Assembly (NCBI GenBank): GCA_006218045.1
Contig: VBWB01000013.1
Location: forward strand, 1 to 64,000
Origin: Stygiobacter sp.
GTDB taxonomy: Bacteria > Pseudomonadota > Alphaproteobacteria > Rhodospirillales > Magnetospirillaceae
DNA length: 64,000 bases
Direction: 5' to 3'
In this document: piece after piece, positions 1 to 7,914 of the stretch
How positions within the stretch are numbered: position 1 is the first letter of the stretch
Layout of the letters: each line of letters starts with the position of its first letter
Made by a program: the position numbers and the translations under genes
Notes under the pieces: generated by a model
The model's database searches: none
What the model was told of the DNA's origin: nothing
The model's input: only the letters and a program-made list of their open reading frames with translations

Positions 1-77
1 ACGCCGGAAGTGTCAGCCTTCACCCGGATTTTCACGTTGTAATCAATGACGCGCTTTGCCGCGACAAGTACCTTCAT
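1..77 (-). CDS. etfB: Electron transfer flavoprotein beta subunit, N-terminal 25 residues (runs off the window)
   Basis: The minus-strand ATG at 77 opens a reading frame that starts MKVLVAAKRVIDYNVK and continues off the left edge. This opening is typical of EtfB, the smaller subunit of the soluble FAD/AMP-binding heterodimer that carries electrons from acyl-CoA dehydrogenases to ETF:quinone oxidoreductase. A purine-rich GGGAAG sits upstream of the ATG. The adenosyltransferase gene upstream on the same strand is a common alphaproteobacterial neighbour. Only 25 codons are visible, so the call rests on the N-terminal signature and the context. Confidence 0.85.
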   Translation of the reverse strand, partial: MKVLVAAKRVIDYNVKIRVKADTSG

Positions 78-151
78 GGTCTTCCCGATCCCTCGATTGA
101 CCGCCCGCGCCGTAAATAAGTATCGCGTGGCGTATTTAGGTATTGCATTGC

Positions 152-180
152 ACCATATGACGTGTGGTTATGGATGTCAA
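152..180 (-). promoter_or_regulatory. Sigma-70-type promoter for etfB
   Basis: On the minus strand TTGACA (180-175) is followed after exactly 17 bp by TATGGT (157-152), about 75 bp before the etfB ATG. It lies in the 126-bp gap after pduO, so etfB probably has its own promoter. The match is by eye. Confidence 0.6.
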
Positions 181-203
181 CGTCACCCGGCTTACGGATA
201 TTG

Positions 204-770
204 TTACCGATTTGCGCCGGGACTCCACAAGACATCGCTGGCGCCTTTTTCATTGAGCCAGCGGGCCATGACGAACAGATGGTCCGATAGCCGGTTGATA
301 TAGGCAATGGTCTGTTCACCAAGGCTTTCTTCCCGCGCCAGGGCGCAGATGTGCCGCTCGGCCCGCCGCGCGATGGTGCGGGCCAGATGCAGGTGGGCGG
401 CGGCGGGCGAGCCGCCGGGCAGGATGAAGGAATTGAGCGGGGCCAGTTCCGCGTTCATGGCATCGATTTCCGCCTCCAGCCGCTCGACCTGGGTGGCGAC
501 GATGCGCAGCGCACTGCCCGGAGCCTCTGTCGCGGCGGCGGGGGTGCACAAATCGGCGCCCAGATCGAACAGGTCGTTCTGGATGCGGGCGAGCATGGCG
601 TCGTCGGCGCCTCGGGTGTGCAGCCGGGCCAGGCCGATGACGGCATTGGCCTCGTCCACCGTGCCATAGGCCTCGACGCGCAGCGATTGCTTGGGCACGC
701 GGGCGCCGTTGCCCAACGATGTCTCGCCCTTGTCGCCGCCTTTGGTGTATATGCGGGTCAGCCGGACCAT
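204..770 (-). CDS. pduO: PduO-type ATP:cob(I)alamin adenosyltransferase
   Basis: This 188-residue cytoplasmic enzyme transfers the 5'-deoxyadenosyl group of ATP to cob(I)alamin, making coenzyme B12. The N-terminal [12 protein letters not shown] motif (about residues 8-19) is the PduO-family ATP-binding loop. The [13 protein letters not shown] stretch (about 31-43) and [10 protein letters not shown] near residue 140 are further conserved helices of the trimeric fold. Length is normal for the family and the fold is unrelated to CobA/BtuR. The start has AGGAAGGAACCCC upstream. The gene precedes etfB on the same strand but a promoter lies between them. It faces lptG across a 119-bp gap. Confidence 0.93.
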   Translation of the reverse strand: MVRLTRIYTKGGDKGETSLGNGARVPKQSLRVEAYGTVDEANAVIGLARLHTRGADDAMLARIQNDLFDLGADLCTPAAATEAPGSALRIVATQVERLEAEIDAMNAELAPLNSFILPGGSPAAAHLHLARTIARRAERHICALAREESLGEQTIAYINRLSDHLFVMARWLNEKGASDVLWSPGANR

Positions 771-807
771 GGGGTTCCTTCCTGTCTGAACGGACGGGGA
801 TTTATGC

Positions 808-826
808 CATGATCAAACCGATCATG
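808..826. repeat. Inverted repeat between pduO and lptG
   Basis: CATGATC (808-814) and GATCATG (820-826) form perfect 7-bp arms around a 5-bp spacer in the divergent intergenic region. It may be a regulator site acting on either gene, but no binding protein can be named. Confidence 0.4.
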
Positions 827-854
827 CGAGCCTTCCCCTGGCGTGGATTCGCAC

Positions 855-860
855 TATAAT
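855..860 (+). promoter_or_regulatory. -10 element of a likely lptG promoter
   Basis: A perfect TATAAT lies 30 bp before the lptG ATG. The -35 region 17 bp upstream (TTCCCC) is poor, so an activator or an extended -10 may be involved. Confidence 0.5.
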
Positions 861-889
861 CCGCCGCGACGTCATTTTGGATCGACCCC

Positions 890-1993
890 ATGCGCCTGTC
901 CCATACCCTCAGCGCCTATATCGGTCGCCAGTTCCTGCTGGCTTTCGCCTCGGTGCTGGCGGTCATCTTGGGCGTGGTGTTCCTGTTCGACATCATCGAG
1001 TTGATCCGCCGCGCCGCCGGTCGCGGCGATCTGGGCGTCTTCAATCTGATCGCCATGGCGCTGTTGAAGCTGCCGCAGATGCTGCACACCGTGCTTCCCT
1101 TCGCCGTGATGATCGGCGCCATGGTGGCGTTCTGGCGGTTGACACGGACGCATGAACTGGTGGTGGCGCGGTCCGCCGGGATTTCGGCCTGGCAGTTCCT
1201 GACCCCGGTTCTGGTGCTGGTGGCGGGTATGGGGGTGATCGAGCTTGCCGCCTTCAATCCCATGGCGGCGGCCATGTACGGGCGCTTCCAGAAGATGGAG
1301 GACGAGATCCTGCTGGGCAAGACCAGCGCGCTCGACGTCTCCGAGATGGGGCTGTGGCTGCGCGAGGGCGATGTCCAGCGCCAGATCGTCCTGCATGCCG
1401 ATCAGGTCCAGCAGGATTTGTTGACCCTGAACCTGCGCGGCGTCCACGTCTTCGTCCTCAATGACCGGGAACATTTCACCCGCCGTCTGTCGGCGGCATC
1501 GGGGCGATTGGCCGACGGTGTGCTGGAACTGAGCGATGTGTGGGAGATGGAGGCCGGCAAGTCGTCGGTGCACCATCCGGCGCTGAAACTGTCGACCGAA
1601 CTGACCTTGGAGCGGGTGCACGACAATTTCGCCTCGCCCGAGACCATGAGCTTCTGGCAATTGCCGGCCTTCATCACCTTTTTCGAGAAGGCCGGTTTCG
1701 CCGCCACCAAGCATCGCATGCATTTCCAGTCGCTGCTGTCGTCGCCCCTGCTTTATTGCGCCATGGTGCTGGTGGCGGCGGTGTTCTCGCTGCGCCCCAA
1801 CATGCGCGCCGGCGGTCTGCTGATGCGGGTGGGCGGCGGCGTCGCCGCCGGTTTCGGCATTTATTTCTTCAACAAGATCATCTATGCCTTCGGCCTGTCG
1901 GCGACCCTGCCGCAAGGACTGGCGGCGTGGAGCCCGGCCCTGGTGGCCGGCCTGATCGGAATATCCGGTCTGCTGCATCTGGAAGACGGCTGA
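890..1993 (+). CDS. lptG: LPS export permease LptG (YjgP/YjgQ family)
   Basis: This 367-residue inner-membrane protein is one of the two permeases of the LptB2FG ABC transporter that extracts LPS from the inner membrane. The layout is that of the family: two N-terminal membrane segments (about 12-34 and 58-85), one near 100-118, a central periplasmic domain (about 130-270) and three C-terminal segments (about 283-360). The motif HELVVARSAGIS (about residues 86-97) is the conserved cytoplasmic coupling-helix region that contacts LptB. LptG rather than LptF is inferred from the second, more LptF-like gene at 34450. Many alphaproteobacteria keep lptF and lptG adjacent, but here they are 32 kb apart. 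Only 4 bp separate it from the glycosyltransferase gene that follows. Confidence 0.88.
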   Translation: MRLSHTLSAYIGRQFLLAFASVLAVILGVVFLFDIIELIRRAAGRGDLGVFNLIAMALLKLPQMLHTVLPFAVMIGAMVAFWRLTRTHELVVARSAGISAWQFLTPVLVLVAGMGVIELAAFNPMAAAMYGRFQKMEDEILLGKTSALDVSEMGLWLREGDVQRQIVLHADQVQQDLLTLNLRGVHVFVLNDREHFTRRLSAASGRLADGVLELSDVWEMEAGKSSVHHPALKLSTELTLERVHDNFASPETMSFWQLPAFITFFEKAGFAATKHRMHFQSLLSSPLLYCAMVLVAAVFSLRPNMRAGGLLMRVGGGVAAGFGIYFFNKIIYAFGLSATLPQGLAAWSPALVAGLIGISGLLHLEDG

Positions 1994-1997
1994 GGTC

Positions 1998-3464
1998 ATG
2001 ACTGCATCCAATCGCTGGCCGCTGGCCGCTCTGGTCCTGGTGGCCGTGGTCACCTTGTGGCGTCTGGCCGTGCTGGCTTTTGCCCCGCCCAATCTGTCCT
2101 TCGACGAGGCCCAGTACTGGGCCTGGGCGCAAAGCTTCCAACTCGGGTATTACTCCAAGCCGCCCATGGTCGCCTGGGCCATCGCCGCCACCACCGCCTT
2201 GTTCGGCGAGGGCGAGGGGGCGGTCAAGCTGTCTTCGACCCTGGCCCACACCCTGACCGCCCTGTTCCTTTACGTGCTGGGGCGCGATCTGTTCGGCCGC
2301 CGCGAGGGTGCCTTGGCCGCCATGGGCTGGATCACCCTGCCGGCGGTGTCGCTGTCGGCGATGATGATCACCACCGACCCCTTCCTGCTGACGGCATGGG
2401 CGGCGGCCTTGTGGTTCCTGGTGCGGGCCGAGCGCCGGGGCGCCGACGTCAACGGCTGGTGGCTGGCCTTGGGCTTGGCCTTCGGCCTGGGGCTGTTGTC
2501 CAAATACGCCATGGCCTTCTTCCTGCCGGGGCTGGCCCTGTGGATGGTGCTGGTGCCCGAGGCACGGCGATTGCTGAAAGGCCGGGGGCTGTGGCTGGCC
2601 CTGGGGCTGGGGCTGGTGATTTACGCCCCCAACGGCATCTGGAACGCCTTGAACGGCTTCGTCTCCTATGCCCATACCCGCGACAACGCCAATTTGCGCG
2701 GTGACATGTTCAATTTCGGCAAGCTGGCGGAATTCGTCGGCGGCCAGTTCGGCGTCGCCGGCCCGATCCTGATGGCGCTGTTGCTGGTCGGGCTGGTGGC
2801 GGCCCTGCGTCGTGGCGGCGATGGCCGGTTGCGGCTGCTGGCCGCCTTCACCCTGCCGGTGCTGGCGATCATGACGGCGGAAAGCTTTCTGTCGCGGGCC
2901 AACGCCAATTGGACGGCACCGGCTTATGTGGCCGGATCGATGCTGGCCACCGCCTGGGCGGCGCCGCGCTGGCCGCGCCTGCTGCTGGCGTCGTTGGTCT
3001 TGCATGTGCTGGCCATGGGGGTCCTCTACAACATGGATGCGGTGCGTCATGGCCTGGGGCTGGCGGAAAGCAGCCAACTCGACCCGATGAAGCGCATTCG
3101 CGGCTGGGACAAGGTGGGGGCACGGGTTTCGGCGCTGCTGGCCGAACATCCCGGCGCCCGCCTGCTGGCCGATGAACGCAAGGTGCTGGCGACCCTGACC
3201 TATTACGTCCACCCGCATCCCTTCGACGCCATCAAGTGGAACCCGGACGGGCGGGTGCGCGACCATTTCGACCAGACCACCGCTTTGCCGGTGGGGCCGG
3301 GGCAATACCTCTATGTCACCGAAAACCCCAACGTGCCGGAGGGAGTGATCGCCCGCTTCGCCCAGGCCCGCGCCCTGGGGCGCATCGATGACCATCTGAG
3401 CGGCTCCCATGGCCGCGCCTTATCGGTGTGGTGGTTGAGCGCGTTCAAGGGCTATGGGCAATGA
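1998..3464 (+). CDS. ArnT/PMT-like family 39/83 membrane glycosyltransferase
   Basis: This 488-residue polytopic membrane protein has the GT-C fold pattern. An Asp-Glu pair in LSFDEAQYWAWA (about residues 34-45) in the first periplasmic loop is the expected catalytic/metal site. KPPMVAW (about 55-61) and a second conserved TTDPFL follow, then many hydrophobic helices and a soluble C-terminal tail. ArnT-type enzymes move a sugar from undecaprenyl phosphate to lipid A, and related ones modify proteins. Placement between lptG (4-bp gap) and a PAP2 phosphatase (4-bp ATGA overlap) suggests a lipid A or LPS acceptor. The acceptor and sugar cannot be read from the sequence. Confidence 0.82.
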   Translation: MTASNRWPLAALVLVAVVTLWRLAVLAFAPPNLSFDEAQYWAWAQSFQLGYYSKPPMVAWAIAATTALFGEGEGAVKLSSTLAHTLTALFLYVLGRDLFGRREGALAAMGWITLPAVSLSAMMITTDPFLLTAWAAALWFLVRAERRGADVNGWWLALGLAFGLGLLSKYAMAFFLPGLALWMVLVPEARRLLKGRGLWLALGLGLVIYAPNGIWNALNGFVSYAHTRDNANLRGDMFNFGKLAEFVGGQFGVAGPILMALLLVGLVAALRRGGDGRLRLLAAFTLPVLAIMTAESFLSRANANWTAPAYVAGSMLATAWAAPRWPRLLLASLVLHVLAMGVLYNMDAVRHGLGLAESSQLDPMKRIRGWDKVGARVSALLAEHPGARLLADERKVLATLTYYVHPHPFDAIKWNPDGRVRDHFDQTTALPVGPGQYLYVTENPNVPEGVIARFAQARALGRIDDHLSGSHGRALSVWWLSAFKGYGQ

Positions 3465-4165
3465 GTCCGGCCAACGCTTTGTGGGGATCCATGCGGGGCA
3501 ATCCGTGGCGTTGGCTGGCGGTCCTGCTGGTGCCGCTGATCCTGTTCCCGGCCATCGATCTGACCATTACCGCCCAATTCTACGATCCGGTGCAGAAGAT
3601 TTTTCCCGCCCGCATGTCGCCCATGTACGAATGGGTGCGCCGGGTCATGCCCTATTTCATGTTCGCCGGCGCCGGCTATGTGCTGGTGCTGTGGCTGGCC
3701 GGCGAGGTGATGGGCCAGGTGTTCCTGGGTATCGGTCGCCGTGTCGCCCTGTTTTTGCTGTCGTCGCTGCTGGTGGGGCCGGGGTTGATCGTCAATGTGC
3801 TGTTGAAGGATAGCTGGGGGCGTCCGCGTCCCTCGACCATCCGCGAATTCGACGGCCCCAATTACTTTGTTCCGCCGCTGGTGTTCAGCGACCAATGCGA
3901 CAACAATTGCTCGTTCTCGTCCGGCCACGGCGCCTTGGGTTTCTGGCCGGTGGCCATCGCGCTGTTGGTGCCGGCGCCGTGGCGCGGCTGGGCCGTGGCC
4001 GCTTCCCTGGTGTTCGGCGGGCTGGTCGGTTTCGTCCGCATCGCCCAGGGTGGACACTTTTTTTCCGACGTGGTGTTTTCCGCCGTCATCGTCATCGGCA
4101 CGACATTGTGGTTGCGGCGCCGATTGCTGTCCGAAGTCGGAACGGAGTCACGGAAAAATAATTGA
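3461..4165 (+). CDS. PAP2-family membrane phosphatase
   Basis: A 234-residue membrane phosphatase with all three PAP2 signature motifs: KDSWGRPRP (K-x6-RP), SFSSGHGA (PSGH-like) and VRIAQGGHFFSD (SR-x5-H-x3-D-like). Family members remove phosphate from lipid A, undecaprenyl pyrophosphate or phosphatidyl lipids on the periplasmic face. An in-frame start at 3428 would lie inside the preceding gene. The ATG at 3461 overlaps that gene's stop (ATGA), so translational coupling is likely. As the third gene of lptG-glycosyltransferase-PAP2, an LpxE-like lipid A phosphatase or undecaprenyl-phosphate recycling role is plausible but not shown. Confidence 0.85.
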   Translation: MSPANALWGSMRGNPWRWLAVLLVPLILFPAIDLTITAQFYDPVQKIFPARMSPMYEWVRRVMPYFMFAGAGYVLVLWLAGEVMGQVFLGIGRRVALFLLSSLLVGPGLIVNVLLKDSWGRPRPSTIREFDGPNYFVPPLVFSDQCDNNCSFSSGHGALGFWPVAIALLVPAPWRGWAVAASLVFGGLVGFVRIAQGGHFFSDVVFSAVIVIGTTLWLRRRLLSEVGTESRKNN

Positions 4166-4319
4166 TCGAATCGCTCTGACTCATCGCAAGACCCTATGCG
4201 CGGGATCGATTCTCGGGTAATGATATGAGTTCAGACTGTGCTTGATACCATAATGGTGCAAGCTGGTACGGCCTGCGCTTTGGCGTGGGGGTGTTTTTTT
4301 CTAAGACGAGTAATGACAC

Positions 4320-4946
4320 ATGGCATGGAACCGAGACAATCATGGTAGCCGCTCCCGCGATCGTGGCCGGCGGGACGACTTTGGTGGCGATATGGGTGGG
4401 TACGAACCCCGCGCCCCGCGGATGAGCGCCCCGAGCAGCTTCGACCGCCAGCAGGTCACCCAAACCAATGTGACCGCCACCGTGAAGTGGTTCAATGCCT
4501 CGAAGGGCTTCGGCTTCGTCGCTCCGTCCGACGGCACCCCCGATGCTTTCCTGCACATCTCCGCCCTGGAGCGTGCCGGTCTGACCCAGGTTGCCGAAGG
4601 CACCACCCTGGTGGTGGATCTGGGCCAGGGCAATCGCGGCCCGCAGGTCGTGGTCGTGCATGAAGTGGATGCCAGCACGGCGACCGCCGCGCCGCGCGCT
4701 TCCGCTTCCTCGGCTCCGCGCATGGATCGCGGCCCCAGCGAGACCGTCGAGGGCGTGGTCAAGTTCTTCTCGGCCGAGAAGGGCTTCGGCTTCGTTCAGA
4801 CCGACCAGGGCGGCAAGGATGTGTTCGTGCACATCAAGGCCCTGGAACGCTCGGGCATCAAGGCTCTGGAGACCGGTCAGCGCGTGCGCTGCACCACCAC
4901 CCAGGGTCAGAAGGGTCCGCAGGCCGACACCGTCGCCCTGATCTGA
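4320..4946 (+). CDS. Protein with two cold-shock domains
   Basis: This 208-residue protein carries two complete CspA-like domains, about residues 50-115 and 140-208. Each has the RNP1 motif KGFGF (SKGFGFVAP, EKGFGFVQT) and an RNP2-like motif (AFLHISAL, VFVHIKAL). The N-terminal 45 residues are rich in Arg, Gly and Asp (RDRGRRDDFGGDMGG), like an RG-rich disordered RNA-binding tail. Two-domain cold-shock proteins are common in alphaproteobacteria and act as RNA chaperones or transcription antiterminators. The 150-bp upstream gap holds a T-rich leader, and two terminators follow, so the gene is probably monocistronic. Confidence 0.92.
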   Translation: MAWNRDNHGSRSRDRGRRDDFGGDMGGYEPRAPRMSAPSSFDRQQVTQTNVTATVKWFNASKGFGFVAPSDGTPDAFLHISALERAGLTQVAEGTTLVVDLGQGNRGPQVVVVHEVDASTATAAPRASASSAPRMDRGPSETVEGVVKFFSAEKGFGFVQTDQGGKDVFVHIKALERSGIKALETGQRVRCTTTQGQKGPQADTVALI

Positions 4947-4972
4947 CGCTTCCGCGCCAAGGTTCAAGCCGT

Positions 4973-5014
4973 CCGCTGGCCGATCCGTATGGATTGGCTG
5001 GTTGGGCGGTTTTT
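4973..5014 (+). terminator. Rho-independent terminator of the cold-shock gene
   Basis: GCCGATCC (4979-4986) and GGATTGGC (4991-4998) pair around a GTAT loop, with outer CCGC/GCGG pairing, followed by TTTTT. Confidence 0.65.
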
Positions 5015-5078
5015 CCTTGACTCAAAATAAGCATAAGCGTACTCATTTACCGGTAACACTTTGTCTCTCAATAAATTC

Positions 5079-5115
5079 AGCGAGGCCGGGGAATCCGGGC
5101 CTCGCTATTTTTTTT
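5079..5115. terminator. Strong terminator between convergent genes
   Basis: AGCGAGGCC (5079-5087) pairs with GGCCTCGCT (5098-5106), followed on the plus strand by A and eight T. The minus-strand side is A/T-rich too, so it may also serve the IalB-like gene that ends at 5140. Confidence 0.85.
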
Positions 5116-5139
5116 ATGGATGATCAGCGGGATAGGGTA

Positions 5140-5646
5140 TCAGCGTTTGACGCCGCAGGCCTTGTCGATGGCGGCCAGGGCGTCACCAAAGCCGGACAGG
5201 GGGACGCTGTCGGTGACGGCGCCGCCCTTGTTGGGCACCGCCCGCACGGTGACGTCGCGCCCCTTGACCATGGCGGCGACGATGGAGCCGTCGGCCTTGG
5301 CATCCTTGGCCCAGGCCGATTTGCCGTTGGTGAAGAAGCTGTGCTTCATGCCGCCGATCTGGATTTCCGCCTCGGATTCCTTTTTGAAACCATACCCGGC
5401 GATCAGGCTGACCTCGCCCGGGCTTTTGGGCCGATGGGTGATGGCGATGGCGGTGCCGACCCGTCCTTTGTCGCCGCCTTGCAGACGATCGGCCTGGGCG
5501 GCCATGTAGCACACCTTGCCGCCGCTTTCCGGGTAGACATAGGCCTCCCAGGCGCCGGTCTTGCCCAGGCGCTTGGGGGCGTCTTGGGCCTGGGCGGGCA
5601 GGGCGACGACGAGAACGGCCAAAATGGCCAGCGGACGACGGAACAT
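5140..5646 (-). CDS. IalB-like periplasmic protein (invasion-associated locus B family)
   Basis: A 168-residue protein with a clear signal peptide: MFRRPLAILAVLVVALPAQA, with cleavage probably after AQA. The mature part opens with GAWEAYVYPESGGKVCYM, the Trp and Cys pattern typical of IalB-like proteins, and ends with a second Cys (DKACGVKR), so a disulfide is possible. IalB is named from Bartonella, but relatives are widespread in free-living alphaproteobacteria with no invasion role and no assigned biochemical function. The frame stays open upstream to 6147 through a repeat region; the ATG at 5646 is chosen because it begins the signal peptide. Confidence 0.75.
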   Translation of the reverse strand: MFRRPLAILAVLVVALPAQAQDAPKRLGKTGAWEAYVYPESGGKVCYMAAQADRLQGGDKGRVGTAIAITHRPKSPGEVSLIAGYGFKKESEAEIQIGGMKHSFFTNGKSAWAKDAKADGSIVAAMVKGRDVTVRAVPNKGGAVTDSVPLSGFGDALAAIDKACGVKR

Positions 5647-5730
5647 GATGCGGCCTTTTCTGTTTCGCATATGCGAGGGGTTAAAGCCTGACAGCGGAGC
5701 TGGTGTCAATCGCCTTGGCGGCAGGGATGA

Positions 5731-5886
5731 GCCTGAGCGGCGTCTGAGCGGCCCGTCACGGGCCACTTTTATCAAGCCCGAGCGGCGCCTGAGCGGCCCG
5801 TCACGGGCCATTTGTCGAGCCCGAGCGGCGTCTGGAGTCGAAGACGTGTGCTTCGCACACAGCGGCCGGTCACGGGCCATTTGTAA
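5731..5886. repeat. Three-copy palindromic repeat GGCCCGTCACGGGCCA
   Basis: The unit occurs at 5750-5765, 5795-5810 and, with one change, 5864-5879. Each is followed by an AT-rich ATTTGT-like tail, and copies 1 and 2 are embedded in GAGCGGCG/CTGAGCGG flanks with a 45-bp period. Copy 3 is preceded by an extra small hairpin (GTGTG..CACAC). Each unit can fold as a short hairpin. The array lies between the ends of a LysR gene and the IalB-like gene start. It looks like a REP-type intergenic element, although the minus-strand frame through it is open. Confidence 0.7.
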
Positions 5887-5890
5887 CGCC

Positions 5891-6793
5891 TCAGACGAAG
5901 CGTAGTTCCGCCGGGTCGGCGAAGCGTTCACGCAGGAAGCGGAACACCGCCTGCACGCGGGCGGCGCCGTTGGTTTCGCTGTGCGATACCAGCCACAGCG
6001 GCATGGCGACGCTGAGGCCCAGGTCGAGTTCCTGCAATTCGGGGATGATGCGGGCGTAATAGACCGGCAGAAAGGCGATGCCCAGGCCGGCGCGGGCGGC
6101 TTCCAGATAAGTGCGGGCGGAATCGGTGGCGAAGACCACGCGGGCATGGTCGGCCATCAGCCGCCGCCAGTGGTCGAAGCCGGGCAGATGGGCGTAACCC
6201 AGGTGATCGAGCAAATCGTGATGGGCCAGATCATCCAGGCAGGTCGGCACCCCGGCACGGTCCAGATAGGCCGGTGCGGCAAAGGGGTGGACGCGAAAGA
6301 TGCCGACCTTGACGCCGATGGCGCGCGGATCGCTGGGCAGGGCCAGTTGCAGGGCCATGTCGGCATCGCGGGTGCGCAAATCCACCACCTTGTTGCCGAC
6401 GCGGATACGCAAGGTGATGCCGGGATAACGCAGGCGGAATTGCGCCAGCCATTGGGTCAGGGCAAAGGACGCCAAGCCTTCGGGAGCGGCGATGGTCACT
6501 TCGCCGGACAACTCGCGGTCATGGCCGGCGAGGTCGCGCTCGATATTGCCGGCGGCTTCCTCCATGGCCTCGGCCATGGCCACCAGCCGTTTGCCCGCCG
6601 GCGTCACCCGCATGGCCCGGCCGATACGGTCGAACAGCTTGACCCCCAGCCCGCTTTCCAGGCGCTCGATGCGCCGCCCCACCGTGGTCTGATTGGTGCG
6701 TAGATCGTCGGCGGCGCGCATATACGATCCGGCGCGCAGGGCGGCCAGGAAAAAGCGCAAATCGTCCCAATCGTCGATGCGGTGCGAACTCAT
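5891..6793 (-). CDS. LysR-family transcriptional regulator
   Basis: A 300-residue LysR-type regulator. Residues about 10-68 form the winged helix-turn-helix (FFLAALRAGSYMRAADDLRTNQTTVGRRIERLESGLGV region, with the typical R-x-I-x-x-L-E recognition end). Residues about 95-295 form the periplasmic-binding-like effector domain, starting GEVTIAAPEG. The repressor acts on divergent or own promoters in most relatives. A small ORF starts 109 bp away on the plus strand. The intergenic region contains TGCA-AATA-TGCA next to the start, a possible site. The effector is unknown. Confidence 0.9.
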   Translation of the reverse strand: MSSHRIDDWDDLRFFLAALRAGSYMRAADDLRTNQTTVGRRIERLESGLGVKLFDRIGRAMRVTPAGKRLVAMAEAMEEAAGNIERDLAGHDRELSGEVTIAAPEGLASFALTQWLAQFRLRYPGITLRIRVGNKVVDLRTRDADMALQLALPSDPRAIGVKVGIFRVHPFAAPAYLDRAGVPTCLDDLAHHDLLDHLGYAHLPGFDHWRRLMADHARVVFATDSARTYLEAARAGLGIAFLPVYYARIIPELQELDLGLSVAMPLWLVSHSETNGAARVQAVFRFLRERFADPAELRFV

Positions 6794-6901
6794 GCAAATA
6801 TGCAGATCACTATGGCAACATTCGGCATTTTAGCGATGGTCTCATGGGTGCATCCTGCATTCAAGCCGCTTATGCCGCGGCGCGAAAAATGGAGCCCGAT
6901 C

Positions 6902-7102
6902 ATGTACGACCATGCCGCCTATACCCGGACCGCCACCCGTTTGCGTCGCTGGGCCCGCCGGGGCACCTGGCGCCGCATGGTCCGCGCCAGTGCCGCCCGT
7001 CGGGGGGCGGAAATTACCGCCATCGGCGGGGTGATGGCGGCCTTCGCCCATCAGCTCCAATGCCTGTCCAAGGCGATGGCGACCAGCAATCCCAGCAGAT
7101 AG
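6902..7102 (+). CDS. Small basic hypothetical protein (66 aa)
   Basis: The reading frame from 6902 encodes MYDHAAYTRTATRLRRWARR and a further basic stretch (TWRRMVRASAARR), then a short hydrophobic helix. A GGAG lies 6-7 bp before the ATG, and third codon positions are GC-rich as in neighbouring genes. It is divergent from the LysR gene and overlaps the 3' end of the heme O synthase gene by 52 bp on the opposite strand. I do not recognise a family; the Arg/Trp-rich start loosely recalls DUF1127-type small proteins but lacks their C-terminal motif. It could be spurious. Confidence 0.4.
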   Translation: MYDHAAYTRTATRLRRWARRGTWRRMVRASAARRGAEITAIGGVMAAFAHQLQCLSKAMATSNPSR

Positions 7103-7905
7103 GGGATCGACCAGGCGAAGTTCCAGCCGGCCCAGCGCCGGCTGGGCGTGGCCACCAGTTTGAGGTTGAGGCCGATCAGCACCAATCCCAGTCCGGAAGC
7201 CGCCCAGCCATAGAGAGGGCCCAGCAGGCCCAAGCCCCAGGGCAGCAACGACGATCCGGTGAGCAGGACGGAATTGAGCAAGATCCACCGCGCCGTCAGC
7301 TTTTCTCCCACCACCACCGGCAGCATGGGGATGCGGGCGGCGCGATAATCGTCGGTCAGCAAGATGGCCAAGGCCCAGAAATGGCTGGGGGTCCACAGAA
7401 ACAAGGTGACGGCCAAAAGCGTGGGCAACAGCCATTGCGACGGCTCGACCACCGCTGCCCCGGCCAGCAGGGCGAAACTGCCGGCGGCCCCGCCGAAGAC
7501 GATGTTCCACCACGTCCGCCGCTTCAGCCACACGGTGTAGATCACCGCATAGACGAAAATCCCCAAAAACAGGTGCAGCGCCACCACCCAGTTCAGCGTC
7601 ATCACCGCTGTCGACAAGGCGGCGATGGTCAGGCCCGCCGACAGCATCAGCGCGTCGGTGGGGCTGACATCGCCCTTGACCATGGGCCGGTTGCGGGTGC
7701 GCGTCATCAGGCCGTCGATGTCGCGGTCATAGAGATGGTTGAAGACCGCCGAGCCGCCCGACCCCAGCAGCATGGACAGGATCAGCGCCAGCATGGGCAG
7801 GGGCTCGACCTTGTCGGCGACGGCGGCATAGCCGGCGGCGGCGGTGGCGGCGATGGTGATGCCGATGCGCGGTTTCATCAGTTCCAGACCGTGACTCAGG
7901 CGCAT
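7051..7905 (-). CDS. ctaB: Protoheme IX farnesyltransferase (heme O synthase)
   Basis: This 284-residue UbiA-superfamily membrane enzyme adds a farnesyl group to heme b, giving heme O, the precursor of heme A for cytochrome oxidases. The first prenyl-diphosphate-binding motif NHLYDRDIDGLMTRTRNRP (about residues 56-74) is characteristic of CtaB/CyoE. The second, DDYRAARIPMLPVV, is near residue 190. About eight to nine membrane helices are visible. The gene follows a DUF420 gene and a one-helix protein in the same direction, a typical oxidase-assembly set, although no heme-copper oxidase subunit gene is in this window. Confidence 0.95.
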   Translation of the reverse strand: MRLSHGLELMKPRIGITIAATAAAGYAAVADKVEPLPMLALILSMLLGSGGSAVFNHLYDRDIDGLMTRTRNRPMVKGDVSPTDALMLSAGLTIAALSTAVMTLNWVVALHLFLGIFVYAVIYTVWLKRRTWWNIVFGGAAGSFALLAGAAVVEPSQWLLPTLLAVTLFLWTPSHFWALAILLTDDYRAARIPMLPVVVGEKLTARWILLNSVLLTGSSLLPWGLGLLGPLYGWAASGLGLVLIGLNLKLVATPSRRWAGWNFAWSIPYLLGLLVAIALDRHWS

Positions 7906-7914
7906 GGCCTTCCC

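Noticed and set aside
771-889. Cobalamin riboswitch upstream of the adenosyltransferase gene
   Set aside because: The leader is too short and has no B12-box-like sequence by eye.
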